From NCBI GenBank assembly GCA_973895155.1, contig OZ316897.1:5208001-5272000 (forward strand): a stretch of DNA of 64,000 nt, in the 5' to 3' direction. Source of the stretch: Marsupella aquatica. Its lineage: Eukaryota > Marchantiophyta. Both the position numbers and the translations under genes were made by a program. This document shows positions 9,335 to 20,985 of this stretch, in pieces (the first letter of the stretch is position 1; each line of letters starts with the position of its first letter). The notes beneath the pieces were generated by a model. The model ran no database searches. It saw nothing but the letters and a program-made list of their open reading frames with translations, and was not told where the DNA came from.

Positions 9335-11590
9335 TTGACAAACAATGAAGTGAAATGCATTATGAATCTCCATCAAATTATGGAGAAAATACCTGACGCA
9401 TTTAATGATGCTACAAATGTAACGAAATCACATATAGATGCAGCCAATACTCCTGTGAGAATTCATATACCAGATACTCGAGCCACAGACCTCGCTCCCA
9501 AGGCTAAGCGAGGCAGACCTTCAGGTTCCAAAGACTCCAGACCACGGCAGAAGACACTTGTATCAACACATTTATCCTTACAACTACCGCCAATCATACA
9601 GGATGAGAATGAAGAAATATCCATCCACTATATGCATACTGGACATTTATGGCATCGAAATTTAACTGAACCAGATGAGCATTTTGCTTTCCTTATATCC
9701 CAAGATATAACTAAAGATTTACCAGACCCTCGGAAAATTAAAGAAGCACAACAACGACCAGACTGGCCCAAATGGAACTATGCTATTAACTCCGAGCTTG
9801 ATTCTTTGATATCTCGCCAAGTTTTTGGAGAACTTTGAGTCGTCCCTGCTGCACAACACCTAACTGGGTATAGGATTATATTGATACGCAAACATAATGC
9901 CGCAGGTGAAGTAATCCGCTACAAAGCCAGACTTGTGGCTAGAGGCTACACGCAAATATATGGCAAAGATTACAACCTTACTCATTCACCGGTCATGGAC
10001 TCCATTACCTACCGATATCTGATTGCTTTTGCCCTCACACATCAAATTTGTATGCATCTTATGGACGTGGTAACTGCTTACCTTTACGGTATACTTGATA
10101 CTGACATACAAATGCAAGCTCCACCTGAATTAATTCAGAGGGTAATTTTCCACATTAAGGGGGAGCATACAACCTCCCCAACCCCGGACCTAAAGTCGGG
10201 TATTGATAAGATTGTCCCTACACAGGACTTTAAGGACCACCTCATTCACTCAGGCCAGATGATACCTGCTGAAATACATGACTCATCAGCGGTCCAAAAT
10301 AAAAAGGCCCAGCAAATTGCTAATGGTGAACAGTCAGCGGATTCACCATTGAATTATACTGACTTACTCGCTGAGGTTAATCCTGTTCACCACAGAATCA
10401 ATAAAGCCAAGAAACCAGAGAAAGCATTTGCTGTACAGGTTCTTAGGTCACTCTATGGTTTAAAGCAGAGTGGCCGCATCTGGTATAAGCATTTCCGTGC
10501 TGAGATGCTTGCACTTGGTTTCGTGAATGAGGACATTGCTCCTTGCCTTTTTATCAAAAGAGATGGCACTAAGTTTATAATTATAGCAATATATGTCGAC
10601 AACATTAACCTAATGGGTACTAAACTCATTATGGATCAAACCATTACCACACTTAAGAGCATATTCGAAATGAAGGATATTGGTCAACCTCTATTTTGTA
10701 TTGGCATTCAATTCGAACATTTATCCAGCGGTATTCTTATTCATCAATCTACATATACCAGAAAACTATTAAAACAATGCAACATGGACAAAAGCTATCC
10801 AGTCACGACACCTATGGAAATTCGATCTTCAGACACATCCAGAGATCTGTATAAGCGCAGGACCGAACATGAACCAATCTTGGGCCCAGAGAAACCTTAC
10901 CTCTCTGCTATAGGAGCCTTGATGTACCTGGCGAATCAAACTCACCCAGACATCTCTTTCGCTGTTCACTTGCTTGCCCGCCACAGCTCCCAACCAACTA
11001 TTAGACATTGGAATGGCATTAAGAGGATACTGCGCTACCTTCAAGGTACAATCGACACTAGCCTCTATTACCCTAAAGATGTGCCTAACGAATTGATTGG
11101 TTACGCAGATGCAGGTTACCTTACAGACCCCGATGCGAAATCCCAGACGGGATATGTATTTCTACAAGGACATACAGCCATATCCTGGAAAAGTACCAAG
11201 CAGACTTTGACAACCACATCCTCCAACCATGCGGAAATCATAGCACTATACGAAGCCAGTCGAGAATGCCTGTGGCTTCGACAGCTTATCAATCACATCC
11301 AGTCGTCTACAGGCCATGCAATTCTTACCAAGCCTACTATCATCTACGAGGATAACAAGCCTTGTGTTGATCAGATCGTTAAGGGCTTTATCAAGGGCGA
11401 CCGAATCAAACATATTGCCCCCAAATTTTTCCACACGCATGAACAGCATGGGGACCAAATCAATGTTCAATGGATACCTTCTAAAGATAATCGCGCTGAC
11501 CTTTTCACGAAGCCCTTACCTCGCATTCTCCACGAAGCGCATTCGACTGGAATAGGCCTCCGTAGATTATCGGACTTCACTGAAATCTGA
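9335..11590 (+). pseudogene. copia-2 reverse transcriptase and RNase H
   Basis: One frame with a TGA at 9836-9838. It covers the linker, the RT start (VIRYKARLVARGYTQ), the catalytic-Asp motif MDVVTAYLYG, LRSLYGLKQSGRIWY, and the second catalytic box, which reads IYVDNINLMG instead of YVDD. That Asp-to-Asn change should abolish polymerisation. RNase H shows GYADAGYLTDPDAKSQTGY, ISWKSTKQ, SNHAEIIALYEASRE and VQWIPSKDNRADLFTKPL. About 95 residues (10145-10430) between PPELIQRV and LRSLYGLKQ are extra compared with a typical copia RT. The frameshift from the integrase frame lies between 9290 and 9335. Confidence 0.92.
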
Positions 11591-11928
11591 CTTCCCCACC
11601 TCTTCCATAAATTTCTTATTCCATTACGACATGACTGTGTTTCCCCCACGATGCTTCCTCTGTTCTATGCATATTCTACTGAACGTATGTTCTCCATACT
11701 CGAACATTTTGACATGTCCTATCGAACACTCCTTTCGATTCAGCCATACATGATTACACTCCTTTCTTACTATTTTTGACTCGTTACATGTAAGGTAGTG
11801 ACACTCTTTTTACCCCAGAAGAAAGCGGGGGGTTTTTAATGAGGTCATACCCCAATGAGTTTTTCCATTATACTCAGAACTAGGCTTAAATTTATTTCCA
11901 AAATGGTTACTTTAAGAAACATAAAGTA

Positions 11929-11940
11929 ACCAAGGGGGAG
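11929..11940 (+). other. copia-2 polypurine tract
   Basis: AACCAAGGGGGAG lies immediately upstream of the LTR start TGTTAGAATA, the usual plus-strand primer position. Confidence 0.85.
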
Positions 11941-12129
11941 TGTTAGAATATATTTAACCCTTAGTCCATATGATGATACAAAGAGGTATGCAATACCTAG
12001 ATATAAAGAGACACAAGACTAGGAGAGGTTAGTTACAACTACCCCAATGTACAATATAAGATAAGCCACATTGGCTTAAGAGAAATTCAATCATCTTTTG
12101 TTGGTGTATGTATATTTCATAATTTAACA
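11941..12129 (+). repeat. copia-2 3' LTR (189 bp)
   Basis: Begins TGTTAGAATATATT and ends ATTTAACA (TGTTA/TAACA inverted ends), directly after the polypurine tract. It abuts element A1 at 12130, so copia-2 appears inserted in the 3' region of A1. The 5' LTR is gone, so the target duplication cannot be tested here. Confidence 0.87.
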
Positions 12130-12249
12130 CTATTAACATTTTACACACATATACTGGATAGATCCTTCATCGGGTCATGAGATACTTAGCCGGCCTATTC
12201 TAGGCCTTCCCTTGTATTCCTCTCCTGGTCTTCCATTAGGTATGTTTGG

Positions 12250-12290
12250 ATTCCGCCGCCGGAATGATCCCCAATTGGCTTGGTTAAGCC
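12250..12290. repeat. two conserved hairpins in the A1 3' region
   Basis: ATTCCGCCGCCGGAAT (12250-12265) is followed by GGCTTGGTTAAGCC (12277-12290). Both recur in A2 and, in variant form, in B-type terminal regions. Confidence 0.75.
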
Positions 12291-12900
12291 GCTAAGACCT
12301 CTCTCAACTCGACACATCCAACTCTCACTCCCTTGCTACTTCCCTTCATTGATGTGGGCACTCTTCACACAAGTTAATGCGACACACAAATAGCAAAATG
12401 ACTCCTTCTGACTGAGTTATACCATGCACTTGCCATACAAACAGTACATCTCATACACAAGCTCTACGAACTAAGCCGTGAGGCCAACTCTATTCAGTTC
12501 TTAGGCATGAGGAAACATGAATATACACAAGGGTCACTGTATAACTAACCGAGAGCTTCTCTTACTACTTGATCCCAGCCCTGCTGGTGCAACTAAAAAC
12601 TTGCTAAAGAAGAGGCCCTGGACTCCCCGCTGCCCAGGTATTTATCCTGGCAGCGGATCTGTCCAGAACTTCGCTGCGTAAGCTTAATCTATCCTACCTG
12701 TAATCTACGTAACTGTACAACGAGGCAGGAGCACAAGTGTTGCTCCTACCAGTGGATCCGCCATCCCACTAATCTAAGTGTCAAGGCCGTCTCCTGGTCT
12801 TGATCCTAATCCTAAACTTGGAGATCTGAGCCCGCCCTGCCCACTCACGCCTCCTACCTCCACGTCCGCCCTTCCTAAAAGGAACGGCGCCCTTGCACTA

Positions 12901-15900
12901 TCACGACACCGGTGGCGGATCCTCAATGGACGCCCCCAATGCTTCCCCCGCAGCCACTGCCGTCGGTCCGTCCTCTGACAGATTACCTGCCCCGGACCGA
13001 GTCAACCCTTCATCGGCTTGACTGGGTCCACCCTCGGCTTTGGCCTCAGCATCGGTCACGGCCTTCGATATGGCTTCGGCCTCCCCGACATGTTCTAGTG
13101 GAGGATCCGGTACCTCGGCTTTATCAATAGCTGTCCCGGCCTCGGCCTTGCCATCCCCACCTTCTTCAACAGGTGGATCTATTGCCATGACCATGTCGGA
13201 GGTTGGTGCCGGGTTGACCTCCTGGGTCACAACGGCTTGGTAAGCCGTATAACCCCCAGACCCAGAAGGTTTCCACTTCTTCTTCTTCCCTGTTTTGGTA
13301 GCTGGTCCCTTCCCTTTGCTACCTACCTCCGGCACCGGGGCGTGTGTCTCGGCTTGTCCTTCGGCCAGTACCCCTCCTGGTAACGGAGTTCCCACAATTG
13401 GAATTGGACCAGATGAAGCTAAGCACTTAAATACTACGGCCTATTTCTTCAGCCGCTCTGTTTCGTTGTCGGCCCGCCGCTGTAAGTTCTCCATCTTCCT
13501 GGTGGTTTCCTCCAACTCCTCTTGGGCTTCCTCCAGGTCCTTCCGTCCCTCCTGCAGCTCCTTTCTGGCTTCCTCCAATTCCAATTTTAAGGTAGCCCTT
13601 TCCTCCTGGGTTGCTCTTAGCTCCTTGTCGAGCTCCGTTACGACCTCAGACTCCATCTTATTCATCTTGGCATAAGTCTGGTCGAGCTGGTCATCCTTCT
13701 CACGCAGGTCGGCCTTGAAGCTGGCCGTCAGGGATGCAAGCTCCTGCTGCAGCGCAATAATCCCTTCATAGGACTTCCCTAACTCGGCCTCCTTCTGCTC
13801 AAGGGCTCCGCGGATATCCTCGAGCTCTCCTTTCAACGCCCTCTCCCTTCTCTGGGTCTCCGCCATGGCCTGGTTGTTGGCGGTTATGTGGGCCTTCTCT
13901 GCGTCCCTCAGCTCCTGCTTCCACTTTTCCCTGTCCTTGACCGCGCCGGCCAACTCTCCTTGGGTCCGAGTCAGTTTATCTTTGATAATCTAATTGCCAG
14001 ACTGAGTGGCATCCAATTGTCCTTGCATGATGTTTAGCTCATGCAGCTTAATCCATAGCTCATCTTGGGCTTTCTTGGCCGCTTGCAGGTCTTCCACCTC
14101 GGCTTCCATCTCCCTAAGCCGCCGGATGACCTCGTCCTTCTTGCTTCTCTCCAAAGCCATCGCTTCTTCTAATTGGTGCTTCTCCAACATCTCCCTTTGG
14201 AAAAGGGTCCGTGCTCCAACTCCTCCCCAAAGATGTTGAGCGCAAGTTCCCCACACATCTCCCCGTACTCCATGGCTCTATCTTTAGCATAGGTGGAGTA
14301 AGTAGAAGTCATCGGCATCAACCACCGCGGCCTCTGTTCCCAAGCCGCCTTGCGGATGTCTTCTATGGTGGCAAGAGGGTTGCTTCTTTTTTCGGCAAGC
14401 CGCCTGATGTCCTCCAACCAATCTCCTCCTTGTAAATCTTTCTCCCTAGCCAGGGCTGCTTTCTCTTCCTCCCTAAGTCGCTCCTGAAACTCTTGTGCCG
14501 TCTGCTTTATGCTGTCAAACCTCGGGGGAGCAACCTCTGGTGGGGGAGACTTGGGGCTACTCTGCTGGGTGGGGTCCCCTCAAACTACTCTTGGAAGCGT
14601 GGGGATAAACCGGCCACAGGTCCTTACTCCTGGAACATGATGATCCGACCCATAGCCGGAGTTATCATTGCTGTAGTCCTCCACCGCCTCCTCCACTACT
14701 TGGACTCTCGGCTCCTCTGCCTCTAATTCGGGGCTTGAGGCTCCCACGTACATTCACACTCCCGGCTTGTGTTCCGGCCTCAATCTCTCCTTGGTTCCGG
14801 TAAAGGGGTCTTCCCTTATGAGTCGGCTTAGGCCGACCTCTGGGGCAGTGTCCTGTACCGGTGCCGTTGCCAGTGCCGTTCTCTCCTTCTCCAGCAATTT
14901 CAGCAGATTTTGCATGCCTGATTGCTACATCGGCAAGTCTTCTTTCCTTGGCCAAAACACTTGCTCGATCGTAGGACTGGTAGGCTGGTTGGGCTCTTCT
15001 GTTGCCGGCCTCTGCTCTAGAACCTCCTCCGGTGCCCTTGCCGATAGGAGAAGTACTGGGGCAAAGATTTGACTTCTGGCATACCGGCACAATAGCAGCA
15101 TGTGATAGCCAAGCCGGGACACGCTTCCCATGCCGATCACCTGTTGTTCCTCCTTCAAGATCTTCTTCAGTTGGTTGAGGAGGTACCCATTGTAATCCCG
15201 GCTTGGGTCTGGCCTTTCTGCCAGGTAGACCTGAGCCTTGCCGATCTCTGCCCTCGGCAAGTTACAATGCATGGTCACCCGCAAGAAATTGATCATCTCT
15301 CCGATGTGCAGGTTGGTGCAGGTGTTCCAAAAGAAGCCATTCTTCGTTGATGGTCCTGGGAACGACCGGAACTCCTTGTCAGGTAAGGTCTTCCTGGTAT
15401 CAACCTTGGTCTTATTACCCATCGGCAAGCCAAACACCTCGGCAATCACCCGGGGAGTGAGATAGAAATCCTTCCCATACACCCTCATGGAATTGGTCTC
15501 GGGTTCCCATGATCCCACGAATTCTAATAAGTTTGAGTCCGGCACCTCCGGCTTCAGCCATGGTAATCTTACAAGGGCTTCCAAGCCGGATCCAGCCATG
15601 AAGCCTTGGTACTTCTTGGTCTGCATGGCCGTAAAGCATGCATCCTCCTCCCGTGCAAAATGTAATTGCACTCCCTTTGGTAGGGTCGCCGCCCAGCCTT
15701 TCCAGGTGTCATCCTTTGTTGGAATGGCATTGATGGGATCGACCTCCTCCTCTTTGGCTTCTCCCTGCCTCCTATTCTGTTGCTCTGCTGGCTTCCTTGG
15801 TGCCGCCGACCTCATTCTTTTTGTCGGGGTGGCCTCTTTGTTGTTGTTTCCTTTCCTCTTCGTTGTTGTTTCCTTTCCGCTTCATCTCGGCTGTCGTGGA

Positions 15901-16506
15901 TGTTTCTCCTAGCACAGTTGCCTTCGTCCACCCCTCCGTGCTACCCTTCAACTCCCAGTGCGCGTCGTTGCAACGGTTGATGGCTTCCCAAATGCCGACG
16001 ATTTTGTCTTCGCAAAACAGAAGGTCATCGAGCTGATTGGCAGTAGGAGTCCTCAAGAACTCGGCCTTGATGAGTTCTCCTCCTAAGAAGGCAGACTTCT
16101 GCAGCTCCCACAGTCGAGCGAGCTCCTGCCATTCTTGAGCTGCTCTCTCTGATTCTTCGTCCTCGTAAGTCCCAATGTACCCAGTTGCCCATTCGAATAG
16201 GCATCCCCAAAAATGTGCCGCTTGATTGACGTTGCTCATACCCTCCTTGACTCGATCATTGGTATCTGCTCCCGCCCAGAGTGCTTGCCTAAGTAGCTAA
16301 CAATAGTTGGCCTTCCGTAGTCGTCTGCCCAGTTCGTGCTTGCAAATGAGCCACCATTCCTCGCGAGCGGTCCTTACCCCTCTCCTCCTCTGGTCTTTCC
16401 TCCCGCTGGTTACCCCTAGCCACCGATACTTAGCGCGCCCTAACCCTAATCGTGTTCTCTCCCCCGACGTCCTTACCTCCGGCCTCGACCCGGGTTCCAT
16501 AGTCAC
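12901..16506 (-). pseudogene. A1 gag-like coiled-coil ORF, decayed
   Basis: The reading is collinear with the A3 ORF. In order it has: a basic N-terminal segment (16506-16297); a helical segment (NQAAHFWGCLFE...FLGGELIK); a globular segment (15815-14925; DTWKGWAATLP, FVGSWEPETN, FYLTPRVIAEVFGLP) resembling the plant mobile or putative plant transposon protein fold; then a Gly/Ser-rich linker. A long coiled coil follows (14256-13441, KADLREKDDQLDQTYAKMNKMESE), and an acidic Ala/Glu/Pro-rich tail ends in EDPPPVS. Breaks: a stop near 16300, a frameshift near 15830, stops near 14923 and 14590, a frameshift near 14215 and stops near 13990 and 13440. Function is unknown; a structural gag-like role is my best inference. 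Confidence 0.75.
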
Positions 16507-16640
16507 CCTTAATTGTTTATATTTTCCTTGTTTTTGTTACTATACTAATGTGTTTATAGGGTACACCTCCATTTTCCCCACTTAACTGGCCTAGTGATTC
16601 CTGGCTAGGCATCACACACTCGACTTAAAAACTTGGAACA

Positions 16641-17330
16641 AGAGTCCTCGGAAAAGGAGTATAGTCCTTGAAAAAGGAGTATAGTCCTAGAAAAAGGAGT
16701 AAAGTCCTTGAGAAAGGACTATAGTCCTCGAAAAAGGAGTATAGTCCTTGAGAAAGGACTATAGTCCTTGGAAAAGGAGTATAGTCCTTGAGAAAGGACT
16801 ATAGTCCTTGGAAAAGGAGTAGAGTCCTTATGAAAGGACTATAGTCCTTATGAAAGGACTATAGTCCTTATGAAAGGACTATAGTCCTCGGAAAAGGAGT
16901 AGAGTCCTTGGAAAAGGAGTAGAGTCCTTACAAAAAGACTATAGTCCTCGGAAAAGGACTATAGTCCTCGGAAAAGGAGTAGAGTGCTTGAGAAAGGACT
17001 AGAGTCCTTGGAAAGGGAGTAGAGTCCTTGGAAAAGGAGTAAAGTCCTTGGAAAAGGAGTAGAGTGCTTGAGAAAGGACTAGAGTCCTTGGAAAGGGAGT
17101 AGAGTCCTTGGAAAAGGAGTAAAGTCCTTGGAAAAGGAGGAAAGTCCTTGAGAAAGGACTAGAAAGGAGCACAGCCCTGGGGAAAGGAGTAAAGTCCTTG
17201 AGAAAGGACTATAGTCCTTTTATACAGTCCTTTGGAAGGACTATTAAGGTCCTTGGGGAAGGACTACAGTCCTGACCATAGTCCTTCGTCAGTTTAATAG
17301 TCCTTGACTAGGGACTACTAACAGTCTTTA
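16641..17330. repeat. ~20-bp AGTCCTT tandem array
   Basis: More than 30 units of the form AGTCCTTGGAAAAGGAGTAK or AGTCCTTGAGAAAGGACTAT. Each unit is self-complementary around AGTCCTT/AAGGACT, so the array can form serial hairpins. It fits a transposase-binding subterminal array. Confidence 0.9.
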
Positions 17331-17489
17331 GTCCACAAAATTTATTCAAATCTTACCTTTACAACACACTGGGTAGCGATCACAATGGTTGACTAACAAG
17401 GAAAACTACTCATCAAGGAGTGGAGATAAGAGTTCAATCAAATCTGGCAAAATGGACATAACAGTTACATCAATCACATAGAGTTTCTC

Positions 17490-18729
17490 ACCTGTGTATC
17501 CTCCAGCCAGTGCACTTGATGTGTTTGAACCATTTTCCGTCCTAGTCGCAATCTGGCTTCATTATTCTTACATGGAGAAATACTAGTGTGAGTTTCCCAA
17601 AAGTGTTCCACCTGGATTCAAACTTCATCAGAAATCTTGTCTCGACGTACCTTTCTTTCCCCCATAGGATACATTTTTTTACTGTCTGCATCAATCTGTA
17701 TCCTCATCTTAGATGCTCTATGAAGATTTTGCCGTTGTATACCCAAAGCTTTTGCTAGAGAGGTCTGTTGCCTTTTATCTACACATGTCTTTCCTACAAG
17801 TGCTGACAGAACTTGGTACTTTGCAGCGAGGTGGTCTTTGCGCTTCCCTGGCTTCACTATGCTCAAGGTTTTTCTCACATCAATCAATGCAGCAGCTACA
17901 GCCCCATCTACTTTAGGTGAACCTAGTCGTGTCGGCTGGTACTTCTTCAAATACTTGTGTAACCAGACCCAGATAGTACTACCCTCCTTGCACCTCGACT
18001 GAATGTAACAGTCTTCTCCAGAATGTACCTAACTATATCTGATGAGACAGCTGTAATACACCTACGCTTTCGATTGGGAGTTTCACAGTCATCAGCAACA
18101 CGACGCATCTTCCTTTCATATTCAATTCTCTTCCTGCCTGCATCCTTCCTTCTCTTCTCAAGCATGGCAGCTTGCTGCACTTGGTGATCACAGCTAGAGT
18201 TGTGATCTTGCTCACCTTCATTAAGTGGACCAATGTGGGCTGCCTGCACTTGTCTGCAATCAGTTTGGGTGCTCTGTTCTACCATTTGAATGTGGGCATC
18301 CTGTTCTAGAATGCTTGCACTTAGGGACCCCTGCCTAGACTCTAAAAGCTCGGCAAGGCATGAATGTACAGTCTCCATAAGAATTTCACTTTCTTCTCGG
18401 GCTGTACGCAAGACCACAGTGGCAGCTTCATGAGCCTCATTACTAATTCTGATCACCTCTGATTGCCCAGCAGCCAATATCTCTCTTCGCCTTTGGTTGC
18501 CATCAATTACCAAATCTTGGCATTGTTGCTTTGCACTCTCCATCATGAGATCGCATTGCTTTTGTGCTTCAAGAATCATTTCATCTGAGAGAGATGGTTG
18601 GTGACCACCTCCTTGCTGACCACTTGCTATCTGCTCTTGTTTTTTCAACTTGGATTTGCGGTTCGCCAATCTTCGCTTCTCCAGCTTCTCTCTTGCTAGG
18701 GCATCAGATACCTGATTAATTGTGACCAT
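17490..18729 (-). pseudogene. transposase N-terminal region (DUF7869-type family)
   Basis: The first frame (18729-17947) is a basic, coiled-coil protein (LEKRRLANRKSKLKKQEQ; EILMETVHSCLAELLESRQ) ending in a KRKRR-rich segment. The reading continues in another frame (17950-17618 and slightly upstream: EGSTIWVWLHKYLKKYQP, then KRKDHLAAKYQVLSAL). It has a helix-turn-helix-like stretch, TSLAKALGIQRQNLHRA. Beyond the TGA at 17618 it still reads FWETHTSISPCKNNEARLRLG, the segment that normally precedes the DDE-like domain in these transposases. A GTGAG donor-like site follows near 17490 and the rest is absent. The catalytic half of such a protein occurs at 32.9-34.2 kb. Confidence 0.55.
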
Positions 18730-18734
18730 TTTGG

Positions 18735-19640
18735 CCTACTCATGTGACATAAAGAAGGAACTGAAAATCTCTGCACGGCCCCTGCTCCCACTCTTTGCTT
18801 GCATGTCAAGGAGCGCAATGCAAATTAACACGCGTGACTCAACATCGGCACGATCAAAGGCTTGAAACAATCACATAGTCCCACTTTGACAGTCCCACTT
18901 CGATAGCCTGGCATTGAACTTCCTTGTCACCTAGTACATACCATGCATTTCAATTTATAACGTACTCACAAAATCTGAACGCATTTAATCTCTCCTGCTA
19001 CCCTTCTTGAGGCCAACGCAACCTAGATCTGTTCTGTTCTCTTGAAAAACAAAAGCGAACCTACATTTATTAAACTATTTCAATTCTGTCAATTCCAATG
19101 CAACTTCAGATCCTATTTCCAAACAAAAGCAAAGCAAGATTTAAAGTGGCACCTGGTGATTGAGTGACTGCTCGACCATCCTCTCCGTGCTCTTTTCCAA
19201 TGTTCCCTTCCGGAATCAAATGTCATCGACAAACCTACAAGCTCACAGCGTAATCAAATTTGTAGCTTGATTGGCCCTCTTTCTTTGCTTGTTCCCGCCG
19301 CTCCTGTCTAGATTTGAATGTCATTCGCCAAGAGAAGGCTCTAGACCCTAAATTAAATCTGCAGCTCGACCAAGGCCTTTATTTTTGCGTTGAACATCAA
19401 TGTCCCTTTTTGCGCTTGATTGGCCTTTGCATCTAGGCTCACACCGCACGACTACTCTTTGAATCAATTCAACCCATGTAGCTAGACATGAATGCAACAA
19501 TTCTAGAGGACTTTGCTACCCATTTGCACTCCACAAGGCTCAACTTTGATACTTTCTCGACGAGTTGCAAGTGGAAAGACAAGAATCTTGAACACCAAAA
19601 GCTCCCGAGTACTTCTATCTACCACTACTCTGTCCCGCAC
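18735..19640. other. no gene seen
   Basis: The interior of the CACTA-like element upstream of the transposase start has only short frames on either strand. It may contain the element's promoter and subterminal region. Confidence 0.4.
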
Positions 19641-19927
19641 CTAAGTCCAAAGGAGTCTGACTCCTTGTTTTCAAAAAGTCCTAAGGGAACGAATAGCGCC
19701 GACACTCTCCCATAAAACCAGTTGTCCAACCATAAAATACATGTCGAGACAAGAAAGGAGTTCCCTCGGGAGCTCAACACAGTAATGAATGTGCCTCATA
19801 CGTATTTGATTTGTAAAAGTACTTTTTACTTTAGATCAGCCTAATCTTGGGCGTTGGCAATGCAAGGACTTTTTAAAGGAGTGGAGACATTTTTGCCTCC
19901 TTTGGTAGTCCTTAATCATGCAATCCA

Positions 19928-20985
19928 CCGGCCCAAATAGCGTAGCTTGTCCTAAAGTTTGTCCCAACACGTCGGGACCAGAATGACCCCGACTCTAGCA
20001 ACCAACTCCCGATTCTTGCCCCACTGATGGTCTAGGGGCCAAGCACCCTTGTAACTCAACCTCCACGCCTACTTGACCTTGCCTCCCCAACGCAAGCTCC
20101 CTTGAGAGACTGAACGCGGCTTGGCTATTGTTTCGGCACGATTTGGCAAGCGGGCGAGATAACACCCGCAAACTTCAAGAACCTACATCTCCCCCAAACC
20201 ATCTGAGCTAAAGAAGATGTAGCCCTCCTTCAGAGATTTCCAACGCACCCAAGAAGTCGTCCAACGGACTTCCCGTTGAATGGGAAGATATCGTCGTTTC
20301 CGTTTCGCGCTTTCCCTTAGTGTCGCGATCGCCGCGACTCACAACTTCGGCTCGCCCTTGGCCCCCAGGGAGACACCACTCCCCTCATATATGCTTCTGG
20401 AGACCTGACACCCTCAAACCAGCTTTGGTCTCTAAACATTTGGCCTCCAACCCGGATCCTGTCACGCATACTGGGCGCGCCACCAACTGGCAACGCCCAT
20501 ATCTTTCTCGTTAGGCGTCTGCACGCGGAGTGCCTTAGCCCGTTGTGATTGGGCCAACCCGGTGCTCATGCCTAGGCCCTCAGGTCTCATTGCCGCTTAG
20601 GGCCCCCGACCGGCCCAATCCGGATCGAGCCATAACTTGCACCCCAAGCGTCTGTTGCCCATGGAGTCAACTCCATTGGCCTTGGGCCCAAGAGGAGCTC
20701 TCACTCAAGCCCTCAGAACTCAATGTCCGTTCGGGGGTCCGAACGGTCAACTTTGAGTCTGGCTCGTTTCCCTTGACCCAACCAGCTCTCAGCTAGCCTA
20801 AGTCCTTAGTGTGTGTCACCAGCTTGGCGCCTTGCCTTCGCCAGTGCCATTTCCCATTGCCCACAAGTCTCACCATGCTAAGTCTTCCTCGGATGGCCTA
20901 TCTGGGCTTGGACCATAAGGGAGCTTGGTGTCGGAGTCAACGACGCCGGAGCTAAGTGTTAAGGTAGTCAAGTTCTGCGACTCAA
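19928..20985 (+). repeat. left arm of ~1 kb inverted repeat
   Basis: It matches, in reverse complement, 25207-26262. Shared landmarks include AGGGAGACACCACTCCCCTC (about 20368), GCGTCTGCACGCGGAGTGCC (about 20514) and CTCCATTGGCCTTGGGCCCA (about 20672). The arms are diverged by substitutions and small indels. It ends inside the decayed gypsy protease frame. Confidence 0.82.

Larger units (their letters stand above)
12130..16616 (-). mobile_element. element A1 (A family, single-ORF element)
   Basis: Minus-strand copy of a family also present at 29.6-32.3 kb and 59.4-64 kb. The 5' end is TGTGATGCCTAGCC (16616 leftwards), the same end as at 29566 and 60133. The ORF occupies 16506 to 12901, followed by a ~770-bp 3' region with two hairpins (12250-12265 and 12277-12290). 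The 3' end is cut by the copia-2 LTR. No second copy of the 5' end is present, so no LTR pair is visible. Confidence 0.75.
16617..19927. mobile_element. CACTA-like element with AGTCC array and transposase N-terminus
   Basis: Bounded on the left by A1 and on the right by the inverted arm starting near 19928. It holds a subterminal array of AGTCCTT units (16641-17330), a transposase N-terminal pseudogene on the minus strand, and further AGTCC/GGACT motifs near 19640-19920. Its right end matches that at 8587-8607. Clear CACTA termini were not found, so the class rests on the subterminal repeats (shared in style with the CACTA element at 55-59 kb) and on the transposase. Confidence 0.5.

Noticed and set aside
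13040-15912. Plus-strand ORFs opposite the A1 ORF, Ser/Pro-rich
   Set aside because: Antisense shadows of a Glu/Lys-rich coiled coil; the same shadows appear opposite A3.
16641-17330. CRISPR-like regular array
   Set aside because: Units are contiguous ~20-bp repeats without unique spacers, and the sequence is clearly eukaryotic.
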